A stretch of 64,000 nucleotides of DNA from Amanita rubescens (taxonomy: Eukaryota; Basidiomycota; Agaricomycetes; Agaricales; Amanitaceae): positions 434,001-498,000 of the forward strand of contig WION01000004.1 in NCBI GenBank assembly GCA_015039365.1, written 5' to 3'. The notes beneath the pieces are model-generated. The model made no database searches. It saw only the letters and a program-made list of their open reading frames with translations, and was not told the DNA's origin. The translations under genes and the position numbers were made by a program. Shown here piece after piece: positions 1 through 8,586 of this stretch (the stretch's first letter is position 1; every line of letters starts with the position of its first letter).

Positions 1-211
1 CACGCATGTTGGAGCTTAAGCGACACGAAGGGAACTATTAAACACGTACCTCCATGCTGGGCTGTATCGCAGACGCGTCGCCCCAACTTCAGTTGCGAAG
101 CAAAAAGGAAAGTACCAGGCACGTGGAAAAGATAGTAACCCTAACCCCATTAGCCAGTCCTATCCATACTACTCTCATCCCCTCCAGCCAAAACGCCAAT
201 AGCTATCCATC
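1..211. other. upstream region of SmE gene
   Basis: No gene is supported here. A 61-codon open frame at 54-239 overlaps the SmE start in another frame and has no recognisable content. The region probably holds the SmE promoter and 5' UTR, with pyrimidine-rich stretches near 140-210, plus the edge of whatever gene lies beyond the window. Confidence 0.4.
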
Positions 212-683
212 ATGTCTCACAATCGCCAGCAACGTGTGATGGTGCAACCCATCGTGAGTATCGCTATTATTACATGGATTATACTTATAACCTCGAACAG
301 AACGTCATTTTTAAAACCTTGCAACAAGTATGTTCAACTTTTGACCGATCACTTGAACCATCTCAAAATTGATTGACTTTAGAGAACGAAAGTGGTCATA
401 TGGTTATACGACAACATTGAAATGAGAATAGAAGGGAGAATCATTGTAAATTTGACGAGTCTCTTCATTCTCCACTGATTAACGATTTCCCTAGGGCTTT
501 GATGAGTTCATGAACATCGTGATGGATGAAGCAGTGGAAGTATTTGTAAAAGATGCAAGGCCAAAAAGAGAACTTGGTAAGCTATACATGCTCCTTCACT
601 TTGAACATTTTATTAAACATCAGCTACCAGGACGCATTCTATTAAAAGGCGACAACATCACACTCATACAACAACTACATTAG
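212..683 (+). CDS. SME1: small nuclear ribonucleoprotein E (SmE)
   Basis: Core spliceosomal Sm protein that joins the heptameric Sm ring on U1, U2, U4 and U5 snRNAs in the nucleus. Splicing of about five exons gives a protein of about 88 aa, the usual SmE length. The N-terminus contains VMVQPI followed by NVIFKTLQQ. The Sm1 motif contains KVVIWLYDNIEMRIEGRI followed by GFDEFMNIVMDEA, and the C-terminal Sm2 motif is RILLKGDNITLIQQ, all diagnostic of SmE. Introns are about 50-60 bp and interrupt the Sm fold. The gene converges on PEX10, with stop codons 58 bp apart. The start is the only ATG upstream of the VMVQPI segment in frame. Confidence 0.93.
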
Positions 684-741
684 CTTGCCGCGCACGACTG
701 TACAGGAAAAAGTGCAACGACTCTGTATAGCGTACCAACTT

Positions 742-1951
742 TCACAAATTATAAATGGGAAGTAAACGTGTAAGATCTAGTGATTGTCGGCATAGAGGGC
801 ATTCGGCCTGTAGGAATATCGGTCAACGGGGTAGGTGTAAGAATAGAATGCCTTTTTACCTTTTCTCTGCCCCATCCGACGATACAGTCCCAGCAGAATA
901 GATGACCACACTCGGTTGAGCAACTGTTAGTTCTTTCCTCTAAGCACAATGTACAATTTCGTCCTGCTCTTATAGCCTCGGGGATAGCCCCAATATCCAA
1001 TATCGTCCCCTCGTCATCCTCTGCCGACCTTGGTTGTTCATCTTCGGGTGCAGGACGACCAACGAGAGAAGACACGGGCCGATCGTCGAGCAGCATTTCC
1101 TGATCCACGTTGGTGGACGCGTTGGAGAGAGATATATCTGATTCCGTCGTGTACCTCGAACGAATTGAAGACACCAGACGATGTACTAGTCTGACGGCAA
1201 GCATGATGCCGAGTAAGGAATACGATGGAGGTCGTATGTGTGGATTCTCTGGCGTTGAAGATAGCTAGATGTTAAATTAGCAAAGAGCTTGAAACACAAC
1301 GACGAGAAGCGAACATATTGGATACCCAGCGCCCTCTTTACCAAGTCATAGTATACCCCTCCAATATAGAAAATAGCAAGGTTCAACTCGGATGCAACAG
1401 AAACCGCTCCTCGCAATACTGAAATGGGACCAGTAATCCAGGGAGAGGAAGACCGTAGAGCGTGACTCCATCTCACGATTAGGTATTGGGGCAATGTCAA
1501 TAGCATGACCAACGCCAGGCGTAGTCGGCCACGAGGTGGGAAACGCTGATGATTGCTTGAATATTGCCAGATATCGGTGTATTCTTCGCCAAGCGTTTGG
1601 GTAGCTGAAAAGGCGGTCAGTGTGCGTGGACAGCCTAGAATAGAGCCCACTCACCTCGTCCCATGGTAAGACCATAATACAAAAGTTTGACGATGAGATC
1701 AAGTTCCTTATCCCATCGTGCCAGCCAGCGTGTTCCTGCTCTACGATTAAGATGGCTCTAGGAACATGAGAAGGAACGGACCCAAGAAAGTCCGAAGAAT
1801 GTTTTCTGTTTCCTCTTTCAAAGACGAGAGATGATAGACATCGCGCTGATTAGCTCGTACTAGAAAACAAGTTAGAAGTGATCCAAAAAGTACAAAATGA
1901 TGGCTCACTAATCTGAGCTTGTTGTGCGCGGGGAAACGTAGGGATGGACAT
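742..1951 (-). CDS. PEX10: peroxisome biogenesis factor 10 (RING-type E3 ligase)
   Basis: Peroxisomal membrane RING E3 ligase. With PEX2 and PEX12 it ubiquitinates the import receptor PEX5 for recycling. The N-terminus spliced from two exons contains AQQAQIIRANQRDVYHL, a hallmark of PEX10, followed by GTRWLARWDKELDLIVKLLY and TLGEEYTDIWQYS, then hydrophobic membrane segments. The last two exons encode a C3HC4 RING: CTLCLEE, CGHLFCWDCI, and after a final intron ECPLCRQSL, then a short tail. The intron near 1750 needs the acceptor ending GTAGAG to keep frame. Divergent from the MGR2-type gene, with only 51 bp between start codons. Confidence 0.9.
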
Positions 1952-2002
1952 GTTTACCGGCCGCGGCCAAACTTTGTTCTTTATTTAAATCCTCACACCA
2001 GC
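1952..2002. promoter_or_regulatory. 51-bp divergent promoter, PEX10 / MGR2
   Basis: All sequence between two divergent start codons. It contains a GC palindrome (CCGCGG) followed by an A/T-rich stretch (TTATTTAAAT). No canonical TATA box orientated to either gene is obvious, so transcription of each gene probably begins inside or very near the partner's first exon. Confidence 0.6.
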
Positions 2003-2584
2003 ATGGCTGCTGTCCAACATCGTCCTGAGGGCCCCTCTGTCTGGCAAAAACGTGAGCTCCACTAGTAATTCTATATACGCTGACTGACAACAACTTTGCA
2101 TTAGTAAAGTGGGTCGTCTTGTAGCGTCTTGACTTTGACGTATATTGCTCACGCTGGGGTGCAGAATGGGGGCCCTTATGGGAGGTGGAGTCGGTCTTAC
2201 AATAGGGTTCCTGTTTGGCTCTTATAGTATCGTAAGGCAAGTCCTGGGCGACTTTTGACTTGTGTGTGTGTTGACGCCGGTTCAAAGGCATGGTGCTGGA
2301 CCTCGCGGTTTCATGGCTACTCTTTCGCAATACATGCTTAGTAGCGCCGCCACATTCTCTTTTTTCCTTGCAATAGGATCTGTACGTTCCATCTCAAATT
2401 GAACCTGATTTTTTTTTCTCAGTTGAATCTTCACCAGGTTATCCGGAACGATTCCCTTATTCCACCACATCTTCAGGCAGCTCAACAGCAGCTTGCCGTG
2501 AACGTGCGTTCAAGAGCCGAAGGAATTCGATTGATGAAGGCCCGCTGGGAGATGGAAAAAATACGTCGATCTCCAAGTGCATAA
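2003..2584 (+). CDS. MGR2: Mgr2/ROMO1-type TIM23 translocase subunit
   Basis: Small two-helix inner mitochondrial membrane protein. Yeast Mgr2 couples TIM21 to TIM23 and gates lateral release of preproteins; ROMO1 is the animal homologue. Splicing gives about 120 aa: a soluble N-terminus with WQKLKMGALMGG, the first membrane helix GVGLTIGFLFGSYSIVR with glycine zipper, a loop GAGPRGFMATLS, the second helix SSAATFSFFLAIGSVIR, then about 45 charged residues ending RRSPSA. The tail makes it longer than animal ROMO1 (about 79 aa) and similar in length to yeast Mgr2. The second intron is placed so the frame runs QKLKMGAL. ATG chosen because it immediately precedes the conserved WxKxKMG region. Confidence 0.85.
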
Positions 2585-2753
2585 TGTCGATTGCTGCAGT
2601 ACATACATACAGAATAATGATCCAGCTATGCTAAAATATGTACCCCGACTGCTTTTCCCGCGCCGGACCGGATAAAATCCTGGAACCAATTGCGCTTGAA
2701 ATGAACACCCCTGAGCACTCTCATCGATAGCATTACCACTAGCAAAATTTACA

Positions 2754-3794
2754 ATGGCAAAGCCTGTCGCGGTAGTCGACGCTGTAGGTGACTTGCTTTA
2801 GATTGGCACATGGCTAATGATCGAATTAGATCCTTTTTGACATGGATGGGCGAGTCATATATAGAGCAGATTAACGACAAACAATTGACAAGCATGATAG
2901 GACGCTCATAGACTCTACACCAGGCGTGTTGAATGCATGGGCCAAATTCAGCGCCGACTACAACCTTGGTGATCACCTTGCTATTGCGCACCAAACGCAT
3001 GGGAGGCGGTTGTACGACACGCTGAAAGAATACTGCGGAATAATAGACGAAGAAAAGTTACATGTGCGCACACTTTGTCTGTTGCAACGTTCATCCAGTA
3101 ACAGAACGAAAACAGCTAGAGATAGATCGTTTCGAAGAGCTGGTGATCGAAGGTGGACCTGTCGTATTGCCGGGTGCAGCTGCTTTAATCAGTCAGGTGT
3201 GCCCCGGTTGACTTGCCCCTCTCTCTCAAAGCATTGACTTTCTTGGTAGTTGGAGACTGTGGCACCGTCGAGATGGACTATCGTCACATCAGGTTCGCCG
3301 CATCGCCTGCGTTTACTTTTAATATTATTTACCTTTGCAAAGCGTCCAATAAATATGCGCCCCGCGCGATCAAACGCGCTGAATTGCCGACCCCTGGAGT
3401 TGGTATAATTACATCAAACGACGTTCGAGAAGGAAAGCCACATCCGGCTCCGTATTTGGCTGGAGCAGAAAAGTGCAAGTTTGAACCTACTAGATGTAAG
3501 TGAACGCGTCGTCTGGCATGAAATGGATACGTAAATCGAGTCACAAGGTTTGGTTGTGGAGGATGCGATATCCGGCCTCAAGGCAGGTAAAGCGGCAGGA
3601 GCAAAGACGCTGGCCGTCTGTACATCGACTACGCGAAGCGTGTTGCTGGAATCGGATGCAAATCCCGACTTTATCGTAGATGATTTGACGAGGTAGGATA
3701 TATTAACGCATTATATGCGGGCTGATCATGTTCCAGAGTATCCGTACGTTTGGTGGAAGGAAGATTGGAAATAGGAGTAGACAATACTCAGTGA
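2754..3794 (+). CDS. HAD phosphatase, glycerol-1-phosphatase (GPP)-like
   Basis: Haloacid dehalogenase-family phosphatase similar to yeast GPP1/GPP2 and DOG1/2, cytosolic enzymes that remove phosphate from glycerol-3-phosphate or 2-deoxyglucose-6-phosphate. Motif I ILFDMDGTLIDS is built across an intron. Then TPGVLNAWAKF, HGRRLYDTLKEY, PGAAALISQ, RWTIVTSASNKYAPRA (motif II Ser/Thr), TSNDVREGKPHPAPY (motif III Lys) and VVEDAISGLKAGKAAGA (motif IV). At least seven exons. The intron inside motif I needs a GC donor (GG|GCGAGT near 2850) to keep DMDGT. Substrate cannot be fixed from sequence; glycerol phosphate is the best guess. Converges on the p23 gene, stops 35 bp apart. Confidence 0.85.
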
Positions 3795-3829
3795 CATTTA
3801 TAAATTGCTTCAAGCCATGAATACATTTA

Positions 3830-4645
3830 CTACGCGACTTCTTCTAAGGGAGGAGGACCGCTGTCCTCATCCGAGCTGTCGCTCTCTGGAGCGTCAGGTA
3901 TGTGTGACGCGCCGGCGGAGGCAGGATCGCCCATTTGCTTCATCATCTAATCGCGCGATGAGTGCTAAACGAGTGAGATGGGTTGGGATAATACCGCTTC
4001 GAAATCCATTCCACCCATGCCACCCATGCCGCCCATTCCACCCATTCCACCCATGCCGCCCATTCCACCCATGCCGCCCATTCCACCCATGCCGCCCATT
4101 CCACCCATTCCACCCATGCCTCCCATTCCACCCATGTCGCCACCCATATCAAGGTCATCACCGAGGTCGGCGCTGGAGACATCTTGTTCGTCTTCGTCGA
4201 TCCACTTGTCAAAGTTTGTCTTGATGTAGGGTGTCTTGGCCTTGTTTTTGGTGAGCCTGGGCCAGAACTCGAGTTTTTGCTCTTTTTTGCGGAGGATTAT
4301 ATCAAAAGCGCGGGAGGAGAGTTTTGATTTGGAGAGCTGGATGTCTCATCAGCGATAGAGAGGATGAAAGATCAGGAACAAAGGAGTACCTCTGGATCGA
4401 CATCTTCGTAGAAATCAAGTTGGAAGGCGTATTCTTTTTTGCCAGCGGTGGCGTTGAAGTTGAGAGAATTGGGTTTGAGATCATAGGAGAGGGAAGATTC
4501 TTGGATATCGGGGAGATTGACGGTGAAATAGATGATGTTCTAGATGAGAGTCAGACTAAAGAAAATGGAAAGAAAAAAAGAGTACCTTTTCGGGTGCTGA
4601 GTCTGAGGAGCGTTGTGCCCATAGGATCTCTGGATGATTTGCCAT
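3830..4645 (-). CDS. Hsp90 co-chaperone p23 (Sba1/Wos2)
   Basis: CS-domain co-chaperone that binds ATP-bound Hsp90. Exon 1 encodes MANHPEILWAQRSS. The CS domain continues with IIYFTVNLPDIQESS, YDLKPNSLNFNA, EYAFQLDFYEDVDPE, SSRAFDIILRKKE and EFWPRLTK. It is followed by KWIDEDEQ, an acidic linker, a long Gly-Gly-Met repeat tract (about 45 residues, DNA repeat at 4007-4142), MDFEAMMKQMG and an acidic Asp/Ser/Glu tail ending EEVA. The tail exon is joined by a 48-bp intron; without it the frame ends early. GGM-rich tails are common in fungal p23 but this one is unusually regular. Confidence 0.9.
4007..4142. repeat. 9-bp minisatellite encoding (Met-Gly-Gly)n in p23
   Basis: Near-perfect tandem array of 9-bp units of the type CCACCCATG / CCGCCCATT on the + strand, about 15 units. 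On the minus strand it encodes an uninterrupted Met-Gly-Gly run in p23. Units fall into two or three sequence variants that alternate, as expected if replication slippage has expanded pairs of units. Confidence 0.9.
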
Positions 4646-4678
4646 GGGATGAGCGGGAGGGCGGAGGGCAAGACTTAT

Positions 4679-4685
4679 TATATAA
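4679..4685 (+). promoter_or_regulatory. candidate TATA box between p23 and the 4.7-kb gene
   Basis: TATATAA lies in the 87-bp gap between the p23 start (minus) and the start of the next gene (plus). It sits about 48 bp before the + strand ATG, a suitable distance for that gene, and about 34 bp from the p23 ATG on the other side, so it could serve either. Confidence 0.4.
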
Positions 4686-4732
4686 GCTGAAAGCGGGTGG
4701 GAAACGCGCTCGAAGGTTCTCGGCGGACTGCG

Positions 4733-5431
4733 ATGTGGTGCACCCGCTGGTTTCTGCCATTGTTACTACTCCCACTCCCAACTGCACCACCCCTCTTTTT
4801 ACTTCTTTTCCTCTTCTCACTTACACTTCACGCAAAACCCTGGTAAGTTCGGTCCAGTTCAGTCCTTTCGCCACTCCTCCTCACCTAATTTATAAGTTTC
4901 TACTGCATCGTCCTTCTCTCAACCCTCTTCCTCACTTCCTGCTACTGGCAGCCATTCCCCCTCGACACTCCCCTCTCCGTCCCCTGGTCTTCCAACATCA
5001 CTACCTTTTCACATGCCCTCAATGCCTCTATCTCCCCGTCCTTTTCAAAACCTATTCCAAACGTCATCCGTGCAGTTGATCGCTGCTGGTGTGACTTTTC
5101 AAACGGCTTCTTCGAGCCTTTTAACGTCTCCCATTGGGAGTATGTCACTGTTTTCCGCCTAAAAAACGAGCTTGAACGTCCCATTCACCATGTAAACGCC
5201 ACTACAAACGCCACAGCTACTACATCACAAACAGATTCCCTGCCGTCTGCTGCGACAGCCGAGTCCGCGCGCCTCCAACTAACCTGGTCGACCGTCAAGG
5301 ACTGGATGCGCCGCAACCAGAGACCGGAGCAAAAGAGGGAGGTAGAGGGAACGCCCGTGACTGGATGGATAAGGAAGGAGTATGACCTGCGTTCGTATGG
5401 CTTCGATGCCGTAGTAGACTTTAGTTGGTAG
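4733..5431 (+). CDS. uncharacterised protein with N-terminal membrane segments
   Basis: Not recognised as a named family. My model has two exons joined by a 54-bp intron with a CCTAAT branch site. Exon 1 encodes a very hydrophobic leader (MWCTRWFLPLLLLPLP...). Exon 2 continues with another hydrophobic stretch CIVLLSTLFLTSCYW, then a soluble part rich in N-glycosylation sequons (NIT, NAS, NVS, NAT twice), a Trp/Arg-rich segment WSTVKDWMRRNQR and a C-terminus RKEYDLRSYGFDAVVDFSW. This suggests a secreted or type II membrane glycoprotein. The C-terminal exon is firm; the first exon and start are inferred from the splice sites, so the leader could be wrong. Confidence 0.5.
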
Positions 5432-5725
5432 TCGGAAATGTATTTTTTAGCCATGCGCGACACCTCGCTGCTCGCTGCTCCGGATCCTCTTCTGATCATG
5501 AGTCCTCTGATCCTCTAAAATGGCAAGACCCAACCTATGCTACTCACGGAATTCACCTGTTATGATCCAAGAGTAACGTGATTACCGTCGGTGGTCTCTT
5601 CGAGCATTTGTCGTTTCCTGGCTAGACCCGATACGACTTCCTGCTTTTCGCTCTGGTCTCAGGGCTTTTTATATTGGTGTTTTCTCTCGCTTCCATCATG
5701 ATCTACTGAACTAGAAGCGATCTTG
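5432..5725. other. no intact gene; start of degraded island
   Basis: On the minus strand a short open stretch beginning after a plausible acceptor encodes SEKQEVVSGLARKRQMLEE and reaches a stop near 5570, which could be the last exon of a lost gene. Upstream exons cannot be connected. Nothing else supportable is present. Confidence 0.3.
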
Positions 5726-5850
5726 CTATCGTTGCTCCATTCCAAAAGCACGAACATGAGTTATACCACTCAACGGCTCATCGAAACCTGAAAAAGCAGG
5801 AGACAAAGAAGTCAACTGATTCGAATCTCTGGATCTCATCGAAGATGTGT
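5726..5850 (-). pseudogene. remnant of an ABCC-type ABC transporter
   Basis: One short minus-strand frame reads SLSPAFSGF then EPLSGITHVRAFGMEQR and stops. This matches the conserved loop after the second transmembrane domain of ABCC (MRP/YCF1-type) transporters, whose usual form is SPIYSHFSETLSGxxTIRAF. Nothing like the flanking membrane helices or the nucleotide-binding domain can be joined to it: upstream sequence is polar on this strand and there is a stop immediately after. I read it as a surviving exon fragment of a decayed transporter gene. Confidence 0.5.
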
Positions 5851-6161
5851 CTGTACGGAGTGTTGAATTTTCTAGCCTCGTTATCAGTCATTCTCTCCCT
5901 GGTACCATATTTTATGCCCTTTGCATTATTCGTCGCTTGGTTATACATTATGGACGCTCCTGCAAGCGAAATGCAGAGATAAAGCATAATCCACGGCCTG
6001 ACGTTCTGATCAGGGGATGGGAAATTACCTCAAGGATAGTCGACATAAAGTTGCAATACCGCCGGAATGTTCGTAAACCTCTCCCAGTAAACCTGTTTTT
6101 TTAGATAAGTGACGATGTTGATACCAGGCCCAGATTGCCCCTTCAACTAGTTTCCTACAAT
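5851..6161. other. no supported gene in degraded island
   Basis: A + strand frame starting at 5845 encodes 45 residues that are strongly hydrophobic (CLYGVLNFLASLSVIL...) and then stops. It overlaps the ABCC remnant on the other strand and has no continuation, so I do not call it a gene. Confidence 0.3.
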
Positions 6162-6336
6162 ATGGGACTTCTCACAAGAATAGAGAAAAAGAGAGAGGAA
6201 TGCGTGTACTTTTCCTGTAGGCTAATATAATGTGGTGCATTAAACTTGCACAGTGGCCTTGATAACGCGGGGAAGACAACAATTCTGAAATGGCTCAATG
6301 GCGAAGATGTTACAGGAGAAGCAACATCATGGTAAA
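6162..6336 (+). pseudogene. truncated ARL2-like small GTPase fragment
   Basis: Begins with ATG and MGLLTRIEKKREE, the characteristic start of ARL2 (MGLLTILRKxKxKE). A missing base then shifts the frame; in the next frame it reads MRVLFL, and across a 38-bp intron GLDNAGKTTILKWLNGEDV, which is the P-loop (GLDNAGKT) and following helix of ARL2. After this the switch regions (PTLGFNI, WDVGGQ) and the rest of the G domain are absent. The frame break plus the missing three quarters of the protein make this a pseudogene fragment, probably from partial duplication of the functional ARL2 gene elsewhere. Confidence 0.7.
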
Positions 6337-6345
6337 GTACATATA

Positions 6346-6828
6346 GAGGCACGCCACGATATATGCCCTTCTGGACGAGCTTCCTTTTCAACCAATTTTC
6401 CATCGCCAAGTTTAGCTGCCGTCTTTATGCCATTTCCGAGCATGTCTGCCTCGTTCTTGACAGCTCCTGCCTTGGTATCATCCTTGCCATCCAGAGCAGT
6501 GACGTTCTGGGTACGAGGAAGACCGCCAGATTGCAGCAAGCCGTACTTGGGCTAAGCGCTTCGTTCTGCTCGGCAAGTTGGCGTAATTGCGTCCACGGGC
6601 CACTGACCAGTTGGAGGGATCGTTTAGCTGTGGAGGCACAGTTGGAACGTTGAGTTACATGTGTGGACTTAGCAAATTTCGCGCCGGGTCTACGGAGTCG
6701 CGCGGGTTGGCGCGTCTGGGGTGCTATTTTGCACTGTTTTGCCCGGATTTGTGCGTGGGTCTCATTCATTCATCCTGTTTCATCCTGTTTCATCTCGTGC
6801 GACATCAACTCACAGTTTTGTCACTGCA
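6346..6828. other. unassigned sequence, minus-strand open frames
   Basis: Minus-strand frames of 70-114 codons overlap here. One (6327-6539) reads LLQSGGLPRTQNVTALDGK and has fairly natural composition. A possible upstream exon after an acceptor near 6645 reads LNDPSNWSVARGRNYANLP. I do not recognise a family and cannot build a complete gene. It may be the 3' part of another broken gene. Confidence 0.3.
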
Positions 6829-7818
6829 ATGACCACCGCTCCTCCCAATGAAACTACGTACACAGAGGCTGTGAACGAAATTCGATCAAAAATAAAGAAG
6901 TGATAGCCTGCTCGTAACCTAGTGGTATATCTCATCTATTTTACACTTGCAGAGCTTCGAGCAGAAGCATACATATCTATGCCTTTAATGTTTGTCCAGA
7001 ACAACTGAAGTCTGCCCATGACTTCCTTGACAAATCAACGGGACGGAGGGCAATGAGGTTAGTTGATATTCTACCAAGGCCTAATTTCTGACATTGTTTC
7101 AGGGTAACATACAGTGATGACCACAACTTCATCATTAGGTACATCCCAGGTCCAGTCCACGGGGAGGCCCATGTCTACTGGAACACATCCCTTTTTCTCG
7201 CTCTTGCACGATTGACCCCGCCATTGCATGCTGGAATGGATCCGGGATGTGTGGGCATTGGATCAACAAGTACATTTGATATAACAGATAATTCAAGTCT
7301 GGGTTCACCTTTCTTCCTCCAGCCTTTCAATTTGGACTGAGGAAGAAGCAGCCAGATGCTGGTATCTGGCCTGCCCAATCTCGCCTTCCTAGCATTGTCC
7401 TCGAGGTTGGGGATTCAGCAAGTCTTACACAGCTAAATATTGATGCAAGGCTTTGGCTTGAAGACATGCCTGAGGTTAGCCAATTTTTTCCTTTGTTGTC
7501 ACTCACTCACTGGAACTTCTTCAGGTACAGCTAGTCATCCTTCTTTTGATTGACATCCCTATTGCCCCTCACCCCAATATTCCGAGAATCATCATCCAAT
7601 TGTGGCGAGGCCATAGCTTGCCAGCAGCTCAGAAAAGGCAAGCCCACATGGTCTGGGAAGCTGACTGGACTCATTCTGCAACACCATTGTACATACTATT
7701 TTCTGACATCTTCAGAGGATCAGTGCCAGCAACTTATGGTAACAATGATCGTGTGCATTTGGATACTGTAGCTTGGCGGCAGGCTATTATTGATTCATCA
7801 TTATTGCATTACTTTTGA
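6829..7818 (+). CDS. PD-(D/E)XK (Uma2-like) nuclease-fold protein, hypothetical
   Basis: Five exons splice in consistent phase to about 275 aa. The core has PDAGIWP, 14-20 residues later PSIVLEVG, then DARLWLEDMPEVQLVILLLID and IIIQLWR. This pattern (PD, strand, E-V-G, strand) is that of PD-(D/E)XK restriction-like folds of the Uma2 type, which are expanded as orphan genes in agaricomycete genomes. The classical third residue would be Val (E-V) rather than Lys, so catalysis is uncertain. The C-terminus ends WRQAIIDSSLLHYF. It sits alone in the degraded island with A/T-rich flanks, suggesting an accessory, possibly transposon-derived gene. Confidence 0.6.
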
Positions 7819-8586
7819 AGATTCATTTTGTATTGAAGTTAGCATATACAATGCTTTGCAAGGCCTGGGTTATGAGATTGATGTGTGGTTCAGTATGTCA
7901 AATATCCTAGTACCCATTCTCTCTTACAATTCTCACCTCAAACTTTGAATTGTGGAGTGCTTGACAATCAACATATTATACAATCTTAGTCACTACATAG
8001 GTTTCATGCAGTTATCTAGCACTATTGTCATTACAATCACACACCAACTCAAGACTGACATGGATTACAATTTTACAAAAGGATTTTTGTTTTTGGACAA
8101 GGACAAATTGTAGCCTGTAGGGATTGGCCCATTTTTGTGTGTATGTTCATTGTTATCTGGGTAGACAGGATAGCTGTTATTTACATGTGGTACATTGATG
8201 CATTGATAATCAATATTCCTCCAGAGTCCAGAATGAACTTTTCGATGGCTAATGAACCGATTCAACTGGTCATCTGAGATTTCCTGCAGTAGTGACGCTG
8301 ATGTCATCAGGACTACAGTCACTCCATGAAGTTCAAAGGCGGGCCGCCCGCATCATTCTTTCTCATAACGTCCGTCATTACGAGACCCCTTTCGCAGGCT
8401 GCAGCGAGACCTAGGGGGCGTCTTGATTTTGAGTTTGGGAAGGAAGTTCTGTGCGTCAGACGTGTTCAACCATTGTCGCTTTAGGGCTTACCTTGCACGC
8501 CGGGTCCTTTTTGTTTGTTTTAAGCCAAATCGGAAGCTTGAGTCTTTCGTCCGAAGAAGCCACTTCGGGTTCCCTCTCTGCCTTCT
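7819..8586. other. A/T-rich intergenic sequence
   Basis: No supported gene. 7850-8330 is markedly richer in A/T and T-runs than the neighbouring genes. A minus-strand frame at 8065-8322 (85 codons) has no recognisable motif. From about 8330 to 8586 base composition returns to that of the genes and probably holds the MDV1-type promoter and 5' UTR. Confidence 0.4.

Noticed and set aside
3965..4147. Possible CRISPR-like or regulatory direct repeat
   Set aside because: Units of 9 bp without spacers, coding Met-Gly-Gly inside p23; a coding minisatellite.
4324..5079. 251-codon + strand open frame
   Set aside because: Its first part is antisense to the well-supported p23 exons and the rest is a wrong frame of the 4.7-5.4 kb gene.
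5845..5982. Hydrophobic 45-residue + strand frame (CLYGVLNFLASL...)
   Set aside because: Overlaps the ABCC remnant on the other strand, no exon can be joined on either side, and it stops abruptly.
8065..8322. 85-codon minus-strand frame
   Set aside because: A/T-rich region, no motif, no splice context.
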